This document shows positions 44,082 to 54,488 of a stretch of 64,000 nucleotides of DNA, in pieces. The stretch covers positions 558,001-622,000 of the forward strand of contig JARKIF010000009.1 in assembly GCA_029378245.1 (NCBI GenBank). Direction: 5' to 3'. The notes under the pieces are model-generated. The model was not told the origin of the DNA. It did no database searches and saw nothing but the letters and a program-made list of their open reading frames with translations. This stretch comes from Roridomyces roridus. Lineage: Eukaryota; Basidiomycota; Agaricomycetes; Agaricales; Mycenaceae. Every line of letters starts with the position of its first letter. The first letter of the stretch is position 1. A program made the position numbers and the translations under genes.

Positions 44082-44863
44082 TGTGTGTTGAGAACTGCGC
44101 CGTCTAGTTGTATGCCAAGTCTAGCAGAGCCCAAGCCGAGTCTAGAGGTCCAGAGAGGGAAGAGGAAAAAATCGAGTCGGCTTTATGCTTGTTTAGATCT
44201 AGACCCGAAAGGGAAAGCCCGAAGGACACAGCCATCGACACCGAAAGACTTTCACAAAAGCTAAAGGAGACTGAATGTAGCGGAAAAGAACGATGGGAAC
44301 AAGCAATGTTTACAAGCACTACAATAATACACGGTTCCGAAGGGTACATACAGGGTATATCTCCAAATAAAGGGCATGAAAAGAAGTCTAGAGCTTGCAC
44401 AGTGTAAGAACGGGAGCACATAGGAAGTGGAGGAGTAACTCACGAGAAAGAAATGGTCGAGCGTTGTTTGTAATCTTGGGAAGAAGGGAAGAAGGGAAGG
44501 AAATCTGAAAGCGCGTCAGCAGCAGAACGAAACAATTAGAGAAACAACCCACGAAGAAGGAACGAACGAGCACTGAGTCCATATCCGAAGGAAGTAGAAC
44601 ACCGAAAAGATTCTAAACGCGGATGAGAAACAACATGCAAGAAGCTGGAGAGGAACTCACGATAATGAGAAACGGGCATGCCTATATGTGCTTGCCATTG
44701 ATGATACGAGGACCCAAGCCAGGGTGGCGAACACCGAGAGCAAAGGCGATGGTGCGCTTGCCGGCATCACCAATAACGGGGCATCCTCGGGCGGGGCCAA
44801 CGGGGGCGGGAGCAGGAGCGGCACTGCGAGCAGGAACGGTGTTGTGAGCCGGAACGGTGTTGT

Positions 44864-44960
44864 TGCGAGCAGGAGTCGGGTTGCGAGCAGGAGTCGGGTT
44901 GCGAGCAGGAGTCGGGTTGCGAGGAAGAGTCGGGTTGCGAGGAAGAGTCGGGTTGCGAGG
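44864..44960 (-). repeat. 18-bp minisatellite (PARNPT), copy 2
   Basis: This is the same 18-bp unit as at 29464-29560. Here three PARNPT units are followed by two LPRNPT units; copy 1 has four and one. The change is in frame. Confidence 0.7.
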
Positions 44961-46105
44961 AGCAGGGTTGCGAGCAGGAGCCGGGCTGCGAGGAGGAGCC
45001 GGGCGAGGCGCATGGTTGGCAAAGTCGCCACGGTTCACGGGTGGCTGAACAGGCCGAAGAGGAGCCCGCTCGGGGTAGACGCGGTAGGCCCGACGAGGTG
45101 GGTGGCTCTTGACCGTGTTGGCGGTGGCAGGTCTCCTTGGGGGCTGAAGCAGTTCCGCGGGTTGGGTAGCCCACATACTGGACTCTAAACCGCCGCGCCC
45201 GAAGTCGTCCTTCTTGTCTTGGATCGTTTTCACCATGGGGAGCTGGGGAGGTGGTGCCTTTATGCTCTTCTCCGAGCCCAAGTCGACCTTGTTGCTGTCC
45301 GTGCTAGGGGTCTCCTCGACCTTGACGAGTGTCTTGGGGTACTTGAGAGACTTCGGGTACCTGAATACAGCCAAGGCCATTCGGAACGGGATTGAGCGGG
45401 TAGCGCGGTAGTTCTCCTTCTTCGCGGTGTTGCCGACACGGTTGGATATGAAATGGGCAGGAATGGTTATCAAGAGCGCTGCGTATTGGAAGAGCAGCCC
45501 GAGACAACGAATGGCAAAGAATGGTGCAAGCACGCAAAAGCGGCTGGCTCTTGCTACGAACACCACGGTGATGGTCCATGAACGTCGAACCAAAAGGGAA
45601 CCGAAACCTCGAATTGCGAGAGCCAATGTCGAGATGCTGTTCACGGCGAACCAAGTCGGGAGGACGACGAAACGAGCCAGAGCGATCGCCGACGCTCCAA
45701 CATAGAATGCTGCGAGGACGCAACAGCCAGTGGCTCTTGCTACGAGAACCGTGGCCGCGATCCAGGAACGCGAAACGAAACGAGAACCGGAAGCTCGAAT
45801 TGCGAGGGCCAATGTCGAGATGTTGCTCACGGCGAGCCGAATGGCAAGGACGACGAAACGAGCCAGGGCGAGGGCGCAAACGATTGTCGACGCTGCAACA
45901 TAGAATGGTGCAAGCACGCAAAAGCGGCTGGCTCTTGCTATGAAAACCGTGACCGCGATCCAGGAACGCCAGACGAAACGAGGACCGAAAGCTCGAATTG
46001 CGAGGGCCAATGTCGAGATAACGATCAAGGCGAACCAAATCGGAAGGACGACGCAGCGAGCGAGGGCGAGGGCGCAGTGAACGAATGTCGACGCCCCAAA
46101 GGAGA

Positions 46106-47999
46106 TAGTCCTATAGTAATCACGTCCTGTCAAAGGGCGTGCCGGACCTTAGTAAGGTTCACCAGGGGTAGAGGTCTACCTCCAAAGGTCAGAGGTAAGG
46201 TCGACGGAGGTAGAGGTGGAGGTACGGACCAGCTGAAACCTCACGACCTTTGACAGACCTTTGGAGGTTCAGAGGTACAACAAGGTTTGGTCCAAACTGT
46301 GCAGAAATGTACTCAGACACTTTTTGAACCACAACAGTTTTTCTTGATGGCGATCAATTTTTGATCGGTGTTATTGATGATCCCATTTGTCAAGAAATCA
46401 TGGCTCTGGTGGTGAAATTGACCTGGGATGAACATTGTAGGGCCAAGAAGCTGAGTTTGGGTTCACAATTTTCAAAGTTCTGACTGATTTTATGTGTTAT
46501 CATGTCTCTCATCAGAAATTGATGGGACATCAGAGGTCCAGAGGTAAGGTAGAGGTCAACCTCTGAAGGGTCAGAGGTTTCGGAGGTAAGGGTAGAGGTA
46601 GGGCCATTCATACCTCTACCTCTACCCCTGGTGAACCTTAGACCTTAGGTCAGCACGACACGTGCGACAGCCGTGATCTCTCTGCCCAGATTCTTCTGAC
46701 CTCGTTTCACACTTCATTTGCCCTCCATTCACGCGTTTCTCATCATAAAATCGGCTGTATACAATCCCTGGACCCTGAGGAATTCGGGAGATTACATAAA
46801 TATTGCAAAATTGCAGATCCTCGTCTCTGGACCAAGAGTCAAACGGCACTTACAGTTGCGTGTTCAAATTGGCCCAAGTTCAAATTGGCCCATTCATTCA
46901 CTAGAGTATGTAGTACCATAAATTCAGTGTACGAGTACTCGGAATAATTTGCTAGTGGACAGAAAGATGATGATCACCCGACGTTGCCGCGCACACGCCA
47001 GCTCTCCCAGCTCTCCCTCCCTCCCTCGACCTCTGTTTTCATGAATTTCGAGCTTGGTGTTTGAAGCGGGGACGACCAATACAGAATCAACTCCGAAAAC
47101 CCGCACGCACATGGCGGTCCGCCCACGCCAGACGACTCTGCTGGGCACAATGCAACTAGTGCGATGCACTGGACGCGACGGCCCAGGGGTGGTTGTGCCA
47201 TACGGCGGTTCTTCATCTTCTCTTGGGTCAAGGCGTGGGGCGTGGGGCGTGGAGGACAACGGCAATACGGCGGTGTCAAGAACCCAGGACACTAGTCAAT
47301 CGGGACTGCCTCTCTTGCGTCATTCCGGACGTAGTGCGGTGAGGAGCGTGGCGTCGGCGAAGCGAGGAGAGCAGTCAACCAGTCCGCTCGCAGCACGGAT
47401 GCGGATGGTACAGCTCCAGGTACGATTGCGGTGGCGGATACATGCGGATTGAGGGGCGGGTGGTGCTGCAGGAGGACGACGGGTCATTCAAGGGCCCAAA
47501 GATGAGTTGCGCTCGGTAAAAGAACTGTCCTTCGCCAGCCTTTTCTGTAGAGGAGATATGTGAAAGCAGAACGGGTGGCAGCAACGACGCACCAAGGTCC
47601 AGCCATTGAAAAACCGCTCAAACATGCCCCCACTACACTGTTCCGTCAAACCGTCGGCAAGGAAGTCCCTCCTGTTCGGGAGAGTGGCTGAGAGTCATCG
47701 TTGCTGGTGACACTGGTGCCATCGTGGGGACCGACGAGATGGTCGTTTTCCGGCGGGATTTTTGCGCAAAAATGTTTCACAAGTGTCGTCAAGTCGAATG
47801 GAGGTCGTTACAAGACAGATTCAAGGCATAAATGCAGCGAATTGAGAGGAAACGAGCCAGAGGAAGGAGACAGCACGGATATCATGTGACGTGCTGACCT
47901 AAGGTCCGGCACGCCCTTTGACAGGACGTGTTTACTACCAGACTATATACAACTACTTACTTGTTTCGTCAGTTGTAATATGGTCTGGTCCCGAGACTA
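46106..47999. mobile_element. Non-autonomous DNA transposon with long inverted repeats and 9-bp target duplication (Mutator-like)
   Basis: The flanks carry the direct repeat CAAAGGAGA (46097-46105 and 48000-48008), present once in the intact gene copy. Inside, 46121-46151 and 47900-47930 are perfect inverted repeats of 31 bp starting CACGTCCTGTCAAAGGGCGT. When the nested element is removed the match extends inward through GGTCAGCACG. Outside these, both ends carry TAGTC and TAGTAA-like sequence, but the right end is longer. No transposase frame is visible in the remaining 1.4 kb, so it depends on another element. A 9-bp duplication with long inverted repeats fits Mutator-like elements. Short open frames inside (for example 47054-47452) may be captured host sequence or chance. 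Confidence 0.8.
46153..46640. mobile_element. Nested hAT-like miniature element with 8-bp target duplication
   Basis: A 488-bp element with inverted ends TAAGGTTCACCAGGGGTAGA (left end; right end is the reverse complement), flanked by the direct repeat GACCTTAG at 46145-46152 and 46641-46648. The ends are packed with copies of AGAGGTA/AGAGGTC, like the subterminal transposase-binding repeats of hAT elements. The middle is A/T-rich with no long frame. It sits inside the left inverted repeat of the larger element, and taking it out with one 8-bp copy restores that repeat. Confidence 0.8.
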
Positions 48000-48462
48000 C
48001 AAAGGAGACCACCCGCTTCGTGCTCGATGCCACGAAGAGCCCGCCACGTACAGCGGCGAGCAGACTGCGACCCACGAATGTCCTAACAGCCTCCCAACCA
48101 CCTTGGATGACGACGGCAACGGCGAGAATGAGCCGGGTCGTCGCGGTAACTGAGGTCCAATAGATGAGACCGGACAACTGGACGATGATCTGGACCGTGA
48201 ACCGGACGGGAGGGGAGAGGAGGGCGAGAAGACAAGGGAGGAGAAGGATGAGGATGTCGAGGACGAACAGGTTGGCGCAGACGAGCACCAAAACGACGAT
48301 GGAGGGCGAGACGGCCAAAACGTCCTTGACGGTGACGAATTGAACCATTTGGAGCTGAGCGAGGGCGGCGAGAACCAGCACGCCCGTGCAGAAGCCGAAG
48401 ACAAAGACGAAGACGTTGTGCATGGTAATGCTGGCGCTGGGGAGCGAGGTGGAGGAAGACAT

Positions 48463-49200
48463 GAAGTCGAGAGAGGAAAGTCACAGTCACAGTCACATTA
48501 TAAGCAGAATCACGCGTTGTTGTGGTCAGTTTACGTGTTGTTTGCTCCAATCAACGTGCCTCGAGGCTCGAGCTGTCACGAAATGGCCATCCCTGGCGTT
48601 GGCGGAACTACTCACTTTCTGGCTACTCGGGGCGAACCAAGGCGAGATCGTTGTCTTCCAGCACCACCTCGGCACTAAATGTGGACACCGACGAAGTGCC
48701 TTCTAAATTCTTGCCGCATCTTGCTTGATACTTGATGGACTTGAAGAAGCTTGAAGATAACTTGGAGAAATTGACAACTAGTGGCCGCCCCAGACTCTCC
48801 CTCGTCGACTCTTGTTGCCCATACACTGAAGCGAAATCTGTCGCCTCGCCATCTTATATTCTCCGGAACCCAAGATTCGCCAGCGGGATTTTTCAACACA
48901 GGCAGGCGCATTGAGTCCAAGATTACCTTGCTGTTCTCATAACAGAGACCATTCATGACTGCGATATTGATTCTCCAGGCACTCGTTGAGGTTGTGCCTC
49001 TGCAAAATTGCAGGAGATACACTTACGTCGCAAGGCAAGGGTCACCACTCGAATTCCATGTCACACTGATCAAGGTACCGACTCCCGCCCCCGAAACCTA
49101 GTCATCCGGCCAGTTCGACAACGGGCCCGTCACTGACTCAAATAATTTACTTCCGCGGAAAGGTCCGGCTATACGGTTTCGCCCTTCGTTTTTTCACTCC
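48463..49200. other. Intergenic region between broken gene and F-box-like gene
   Basis: The first 100 bp belong to the segmental duplication. A minus-strand frame at 48675-49022 reads like protein in part (MNGLCYENSKVILDSMRL, PAGESWVPENIRW) but has no family match and no partner exon that I can place. Nothing else is seen. Confidence 0.3.
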
Positions 49201-50120
49201 ATGCTCGAACCCAAGCTCCCTGCGGACCTGGAGCGAATTATATTCGAGCTCGCAGCACACGAGGACCGTCAGACAACCCTCGATATCATCCTCGTCGCTC
49301 GCCGGTGCCGTGCGTGGTAGGTGCAAAGGTTGTCTTTTGTTTCATGCCTGACTGTATTACCAGGATTGAACGCATATTATACCGCTCGCTCGTAGTATGT
49401 CAGTCGAGCTGGGGGCTTCCCATCCTCTTGCGCACCCTCGAGTCCGACCCAGACCGCTTTGCCGAGCTCATAAAAGACGTACGGATTGACCCCTATATAA
49501 CCCTGAACACACCTGCAGTGAGCCGAATCCTCTCCATTTGCACCGGGATTGTTCACCTCGTGGACCTCTCCTACGGACGCACTCCCTTGTCCGTCATCCA
49601 CCCCCTCCGACTCGAACGAATGTGCATCAGCCTCGATGCTATCGAGTCCACCCCCGAGCATGCCTTCCGGTCCCCAGCATTCACGCGTCTCACCCACCTA
49701 CAACTCCTCGACCCCCCAAAAACCTGGCCACGCATCCCCTTCTCCGACCTGCCCTCCTTAACACACCTGGCACTTCACAACTACGTCGCAGACATCCGCA
49801 CCGAAAACGTTCCGGTCCTCGAAAACATTCTTGCGAGCTGTTCGTTGCTCGAGGTGCTCGTTGTCTGCATACCCTTTTGCAGGCCTCAGGATAGGAATGT
49901 GGAGACTGCGCGTTTGTTGGCTGAGATGCCTCGAATTGTGGTTCTGTCGCGACCAAATAATTCGAGTCATGATCTATGGCCTCAGGAGCAGTATACTGCG
50001 CAGGAGACGATTCTCATTCGTGATCCCTGGCGCAAGAAGGTACCCTCTTCATTCCAATGCCAACTCACACTCATTCTTTGTCAGCCCACGAGGAGACGTC
50101 GCAAAAAACGAACAGTCTAG
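49201..50120 (+). CDS. F-box-like protein with leucine-rich tail
   Basis: Exon 1 (from ATG 49201) encodes MLEPKLPADLERIIFELAAH then LDIILVARRCRAW. A 47-nt intron (gtaggt to accag) joins it to IERILYRSLVVCQSSWGLPI. This is the shortened F-box type common in agaricomycetes (LP.DLERIIFELAA, then RRVR.WIEPLLYR). Irregular leucine-rich stretches follow (LTHLQLLDPP, LPSLTHLALHNY, LEVLVVCIPF) and a basic C-terminus (RRRRKKRTV). About 290 residues. It is unrelated in detail to the F-box gene at 14574-16265. Such proteins are numerous, fast evolving and mostly of unknown target. Confidence 0.7.
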
Positions 50121-50181
50121 GTTAAAAAGTAGGGCGTGTTCGTGATAATAGATACAAGCTGTAGTTATAATGGGGATACAA

Positions 50182-50898
50182 TTATTGCGAACCTACGGTG
50201 AACGACTCTCCGCACCCACACGCATCCTTTATATTAGGGTTTTTGAATGCGAACTTGGCACTGTCGGGCTATCAGTAACGTAAGCGGAGAGAAAAGATTA
50301 GACACCGACCTGAGAGGATCCTCCGCCCAGTCCATCTCACTGCCAATGATGGAGAAGAGAGCCTTGCTGTCTATGAGCACGCGCACTCCGTCCTGCTCCA
50401 CCACCTCGTCAAACTTCCCAGGCTTTTCCACGTACTCCAAGTGGTATGCCAAGCCGGCACACCCCTTGTTGCGCACACCGATTCGTATTAACTGTGGTGT
50501 CGGTCCGTTCATGAGCATTCGTAGACGGGTGACAGCTTCGGGTGTCTGCAAGATATTAAGACTGGGCTATCAGCAAGAAAACTGAAAAGACGAACGATAG
50601 TCAGCGCTGCTTTGGTCGCTCTGAGCACAGGACGTGGTTTCTCGGCCTTTGGCACCGGAGGAGGTCGAGCGACAACCTGAGGCGCCGCTGCGTCGGGAGA
50701 CAGGGTGATCGCAGACGGGATGACGACAGGAGGAGACTCCGGAAGCAGCGGAGCATGTTCTTGTGGTGTTGCAGGGCGATATGCAGACATCATGGCCCTG
50801 CGAGTTGGTCCGGTCGTGGCCATGCATGGATAGAGAAAGGGGAGCGACGAAAAGCGTGCTGCGTTGGGTAGGCGTCCCAAACGTACGAGGTTGGACAT
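50182..50898 (-). CDS. ISA1: Mitochondrial iron-sulfur assembly protein Isa1 (A-type carrier)
   Basis: Isa1 with Isa2 helps build [4Fe-4S] clusters in mitochondria. An N-terminal presequence rich in Arg and Ser (MSNLVRLGRLPNAARFSSLP) and a Pro-rich linker lead to the A-type domain: LIRIGVRNKGCAGLAYHLEY with the first Cys ligand, then SALFSI-like LIDSKALFSIIGSEMDW, FKNPNIKDACGCGESFTVGS with the other two Cys. All three conserved Cys are present. Two introns: one after KAALTI, one after AEDPLR. The linker of about 80 residues between presequence and domain is longer than in yeast. Stop TAA 50182-50184. Confidence 0.92.
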
Positions 50899-51005
50899 GG
50901 TGGAGGAAAGAAAGGACGAGACGGTCCACGGACGCAGATGACGGGATCCAGACAAGATCTGGAATGACTAACGGTGGCTATGCAGTCCTGAGCCAATCAC
51001 AGACG

Positions 51006-51143
51006 GCACATTTCCTTCTCGACTCTACAGCTTCAAATATTCCTTGTGCTATTGCGTATCGCGTCCAATTGGCCGCACATTTCCTTCTCGAATCTACAGC
51101 TTCAAATGTTCCTTGTGGTATTGCATATCGCGTCCAATTGGCC
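51006..51143. repeat. Two tandem copies of a 69-bp unit
   Basis: Unit 1 (51006-51074) and unit 2 (51075-51143) both start gcacatttccttctcga and end gcgtccaattggcc, with four base differences between them. They lie in the intergenic space between ISA1 and the DUF6699 gene. Confidence 0.85.
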
Positions 51144-51245
51144 GCAGGCTAGTCTACATACTAATAAAACAGTGTTCCAGGTAACAATACATAATGGGTG
51201 GGGTATGAGGGGTCGCCAGGGGGGTATAATCATGTCGCGTCGCGT

Positions 51246-51884
51246 TCAGCTCAGGACGAGGAGCCAGTGGTTTGGTTCATTCTGCGGCCTGAGGCCGGCG
51301 AACGTCACTCGACCCTGTTCCAGCCAGTCGACTCTCTTCAAACCCTTCTTTCTCTCCTCGACCTGCATCTTGGGGTTGGGCATCCGCTGCCAGCGACTGA
51401 TAAACGCGCTCGACACCTGCTGCCTGGTACCGTCGGGCAAGCCTTCATAGACTTGGCCTTGCACTCCTGTGCGCAAGCCCTCGTATATGCCCTTGAGCAC
51501 GTCACACACGCGAATGTAACGCATGCCCGGTGCGCAGCGAATCTCAATCTGCCAAAGCAGCCTCGGGTGAACGAGGAGCATGGACTGCACTGGGGGCGAT
51601 GTCGCGCAGTCCTGTACACTGAGCTTGGACTGGACCATGATGTTCTCGACTGGGAAGGTGACGTCAAAGTATACATGGGGATGGGGTGTTTGCCCAGTGA
51701 ACTGCAGCACTGGGTGGAGGACGGGTGGGCCCACGACGGGAACCGTCATGGGAAGATACGCGAACGCGTTATCAGGTGGGGTCATTGGCCCATACGACGA
51801 CGGCAGGGACGAGATGGAGTGTGAGGGAGAGGGGGTGGGCGGGTACTGCACATTGGTGTCAAAGTGGACGTGCTTGCCTGGCAT
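51246..51884 (-). CDS. DUF6699 domain protein
   Basis: A single-exon 212-residue protein. The N-terminus is Pro/Ser-rich (MPGKHVHFDTNVQYPPTPSP). The domain follows: VLHPVLQFTG, HVYFDVTFP, SMLLVHPRLLWQIEIRC, RYIRVCDVLKGIYEGLR, ISRWQRMPNP and GLKRVDWLEQGRVTFAGLRP. This order of short motifs (HP.L, YD-like, LPW.I, V.DVL..I, RVD.L.G...F.GL) is that of DUF6699, a family largely confined to basidiomycetes. Function unknown. Confidence 0.72.
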   Translation of the reverse strand: MPGKHVHFDTNVQYPPTPSPSHSISSLPSSYGPMTPPDNAFAYLPMTVPVVGPPVLHPVLQFTGQTPHPHVYFDVTFPVENIMVQSKLSVQDCATSPPVQSMLLVHPRLLWQIEIRCAPGMRYIRVCDVLKGIYEGLRTGVQGQVYEGLPDGTRQQVSSAFISRWQRMPNPKMQVEERKKGLKRVDWLEQGRVTFAGLRPQNEPNHWLLVLS

Positions 51885-52589
51885 TGTAAAGTGGGGCGGG
51901 GAATTGGGGTATCAGACGGTCCAACGACGCGATTATAAGCTGCTGTGGCTGGGCGCGTGGGGCAGTCATATTTAGGCGCGCGACGGTCACCGCGAATCCG
52001 CAGTGAGTCAGTCGAGGTCATGTCGATTCCATTTCTGGTCGCACGGCGGTGCCATAGGCGCCCACACATCAGTCTATCACGACTGTCATCTAGCCATTCT
52101 GGCTTCGATGGATTGCCTTTCTTTTGGGTGTTCTTCCCTCTGGAGAGAAATGAAACCCACGCCATTTTAATTCAACGTCTTGTGTACGTCTGAAAAAATT
52201 GGGCAGAGACGAGGTCGTCCTGCACTCCCGCGGCCATCGTGCCCCTTGTCGGCGCCACTTGAGCTGTAGAAATGTCGACGGGGCAGTGTGGAGACCAAGG
52301 TAGAGAATCACGCGCTTCTCTGAATTTGGGCGGGATGGAGTGAATTAGGCGCTCAAATGTTGGCGGGCGGTGCTCGGAAGGTAACGTTAACACCGGTACC
52401 CAAGTTTGCCGCAAAAGCTGTCGAGTCATTCAGAAGAGCAAGCTGTAGAGACTAGTGGCTTTTGGGCAGCTCGGGCCTCCACATATATCCACCCAATCCA
52501 GACGATGGCAATATATAATTCGAAGGAAGAGATAAACATCCTGCGCGAAATCGCGGAGCTAAAATACAAATGTCAAAAGTCGAGCGCTC
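51885..52589. other. Intergenic region between DUF6699 gene and RVS167
   Basis: About 700 bp with no convincing gene. It holds the promoter side of the DUF6699 gene and the 3' flank of RVS167. No repeat or RNA gene was seen. Confidence 0.4.
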
Positions 52590-54351
52590 CTAAGTGTCCT
52601 GGACATAATTTCCTACGGTGGGTCAGAAATGGAAAGAGATGAACAAGGATAGAAAGATACCCACCAGGAAACACCCCTTGCTGGCCGTTCAATCGTCCCG
52701 TCCACCAGTCTTCGGCACTCGCCCCCCGCTCGACCACCTCTATCCGGTCACCCGTGTTGAACGACAGATCCCCGTCGGCCTAAATGAGATGAGCGCATGC
52801 TTGCTGCAAGCTTACGATTCCTCTTACCTGAGCAGCAAAATCATACAGCGCAACAACGTATTGGATTTGCGGAGCAGCCTTTGGTTTGGGTTTCAACGGC
52901 GGAGGCGGTGGAGGTGCCCTCTTTGCTCCCGCGGCAGCAGCAGCAGCGAGACCTGCACTGGCTGATGGCGAATACGGCGGCGGGGCAGCAGGAGCAGCTG
53001 ATCCGGGGACCGGCGGAGGTACCTTCTTTGCAAACGAGTTCGAGGGCACGCGTGTTGGGGGAGATGTCTTCGTGCTGCCCAAAGAGCTGGCAGTCGAAGT
53101 CGAAGCCGACGTGGCCGATCGTTCAAGACCACCCCCATTCGCCCGATTGGCCTGCACAAGCTTGGCTAGCGGAAGATTCAATCTCGGCCGCGGACAGGTG
53201 GAAAACGTCCTTACAAACTGAGATGATCCGTTTAACAATGTTCAATTCCTCAACTTGGGCCCAAGCGTCTGTGCGCTTGGCCTCGTAGTCGGCTGCAATT
53301 TGAGAACCAGGCACATTGGTGATGTCGTATCCTGCTTCCCCGGCAAACCCAGCCATCTTGTCGTGAATAGAGTAGAATATATTTAATCTGCGATTCGTCA
53401 GAAAATGAGTTGGCGTAGCACACCACACGTACTGCATATAATAGAATGAGGAGAAGAGGGGGTCGATGAATTGGGTCGAGAGTGTCATGAATTTGGGCAG
53501 ATCAGTCTTGAGGGAGTTGTTGAGAAAGTCGTATTCGTTGGTTGCGAGCTCAAAGTCTTGTTCCAGCTGGCAAGGTCTCGTTAGAAGAGAACAGTCTTGC
53601 ACGTGTAACTCACCTTGAACAAATTCTTCTCGTCGCTGAGGGACTTTTCCTTTTTATCCCGAAGCTTGGTCAATGAGTTGTTGAAGCGATCGTAATCGGT
53701 GAGCTGGCCCAGAAGATGAATAATCGAAAGCACGCGCTTCAAATGGCGCACCTTGTGGTCCCGCTTCGTTATAGTTTTCCTGATCGTCTTCATGACCTGC
53801 TGAAAGTCCTTGATAGGACCGACAATTCTGGTCTCGATGAGCTCGAGTTCTGGTCCGATCGAGGCGCGTAGTTCCTCCATCGTAGTTTCATATTTGGACA
53901 CGCTGCGGATGGTCTGGGCGGAGTCGGGATTCTTGCCAATGAGATCGTATTCGCCAGCGATGGGATGGAACATGGTGGAAAAGTGCGTCGCGAATCCAGC
54001 ACCCGAGGTGAAGAGACCTGCAGCACTTGGTCAACAAGAGAGCAGCGATTTACAGTCCATTGTCGCGTGCCATTGACAGCGTCTGTGAACGCCTTGGTGT
54101 CCTTCAATAGCTTCTCAGCAGCCTTCTCCATGTTCCCGAAATGCCGTTGATAGTCGTCGAACTCGGGGTCGGTCGATTCTTCAAGAGGCATTAGATACCG
54201 GGATTTGGTGCTCGCTCGAGTCCTCCTTACTCTTGGACATGCCGACCTTGCTGGTCACCATGAACGGCGTGCTGCGGGCGATGCATTGAGCGACGACTCA
54301 AGGGCGTGCTGCGTGTGTATACCGTTTGATGGTCTTGGTGATTCCCTTCAT
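52590..54351 (-). CDS. RVS167: BAR-SH3 endocytosis protein Rvs167 (amphiphysin family)
   Basis: Rvs167 pairs with Rvs161 to bend membrane at endocytic pits. Exon 1 is only MKGITKTIKR. The BAR domain follows: ESTDPEFDDYQRHFGNMEKA, AEKLLKDTKAFTDAVNG, FHPIAGEYDL, KRDHK, DYDRFNNSLTKLRDKKEKSL, NNSLKTDLPKFMTLSTQFID and PLFSSFYYMQ. A Pro/Ala-rich linker (SNSFAKKVPPPVPGSAAP) precedes the SH3 domain: YVVALYDFAAQ, ADGDLSFNTGDRIEVV, DWWTGRLNGQQGVFPGNYV, ending QDT. About ten introns, the last one inside the FPG/NYV motif. Stop TAG 52590-52592. It is divergent from SDO1 with 137 bp between ATGs. Confidence 0.93.
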
Positions 54352-54488
54352 GTTGGGACGAGAGAGGTAGGGATGAGTGGAGAGGGAGAGGTAGTAACGC
54401 GCGCGATATACGTCTGTTGTTGCCGTTCCTTGACAAGACAAAAGTCAGAAACCTTGATTTCGGCCCGCGTCAACTCTTGCTCTCAACC

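Larger units (their letters stand above)
44682..48462 (-). pseudogene. Multi-pass membrane repeat protein, second copy, broken by a transposon
   Basis: The N-terminal part (MSSSTSLPSASITMHNVFVF at 48462 down to about 48009) and the rest (44682-46105) both match the intact copy at 29282-31198. They are separated by a 1.9-kb element. From the normal ATG, translation runs into the element and stops 169 codons in (ending VSGPDHITTDETSK). The downstream part stays open and has an element-derived ATG in front (MTGRDYYRTISFGAS), so a shortened protein of 483 residues without the first helices could be made. Several residues differ between copies, and the PARNPT array differs in composition. Confidence 0.75.
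44303..48564. repeat. Segmental duplication, copy 2 (split by transposon)
   Basis: This matches 28895-31303 over the gene and both flanks once the insertion 46106-47999 and one 9-bp duplication are removed. The 3' flank matches nearly base for base (for example gaagtctagagcttgcacag in both). The homology ends at the 5' side near caacgtgcctcga. Confidence 0.8.

Noticed and set aside
46153..46640. A palindromic noncoding RNA formed by the AGAGGT-rich inverted ends
   Set aside because: The 8-bp target duplication and its place inside another element's terminal repeat explain the inverted ends as a transposon.
47054..47452. A 132-residue plus-strand frame inside the transposon, possibly a captured gene fragment
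   Set aside because: No family feature and no codon pattern that I can judge; kept only as a remark under the element.
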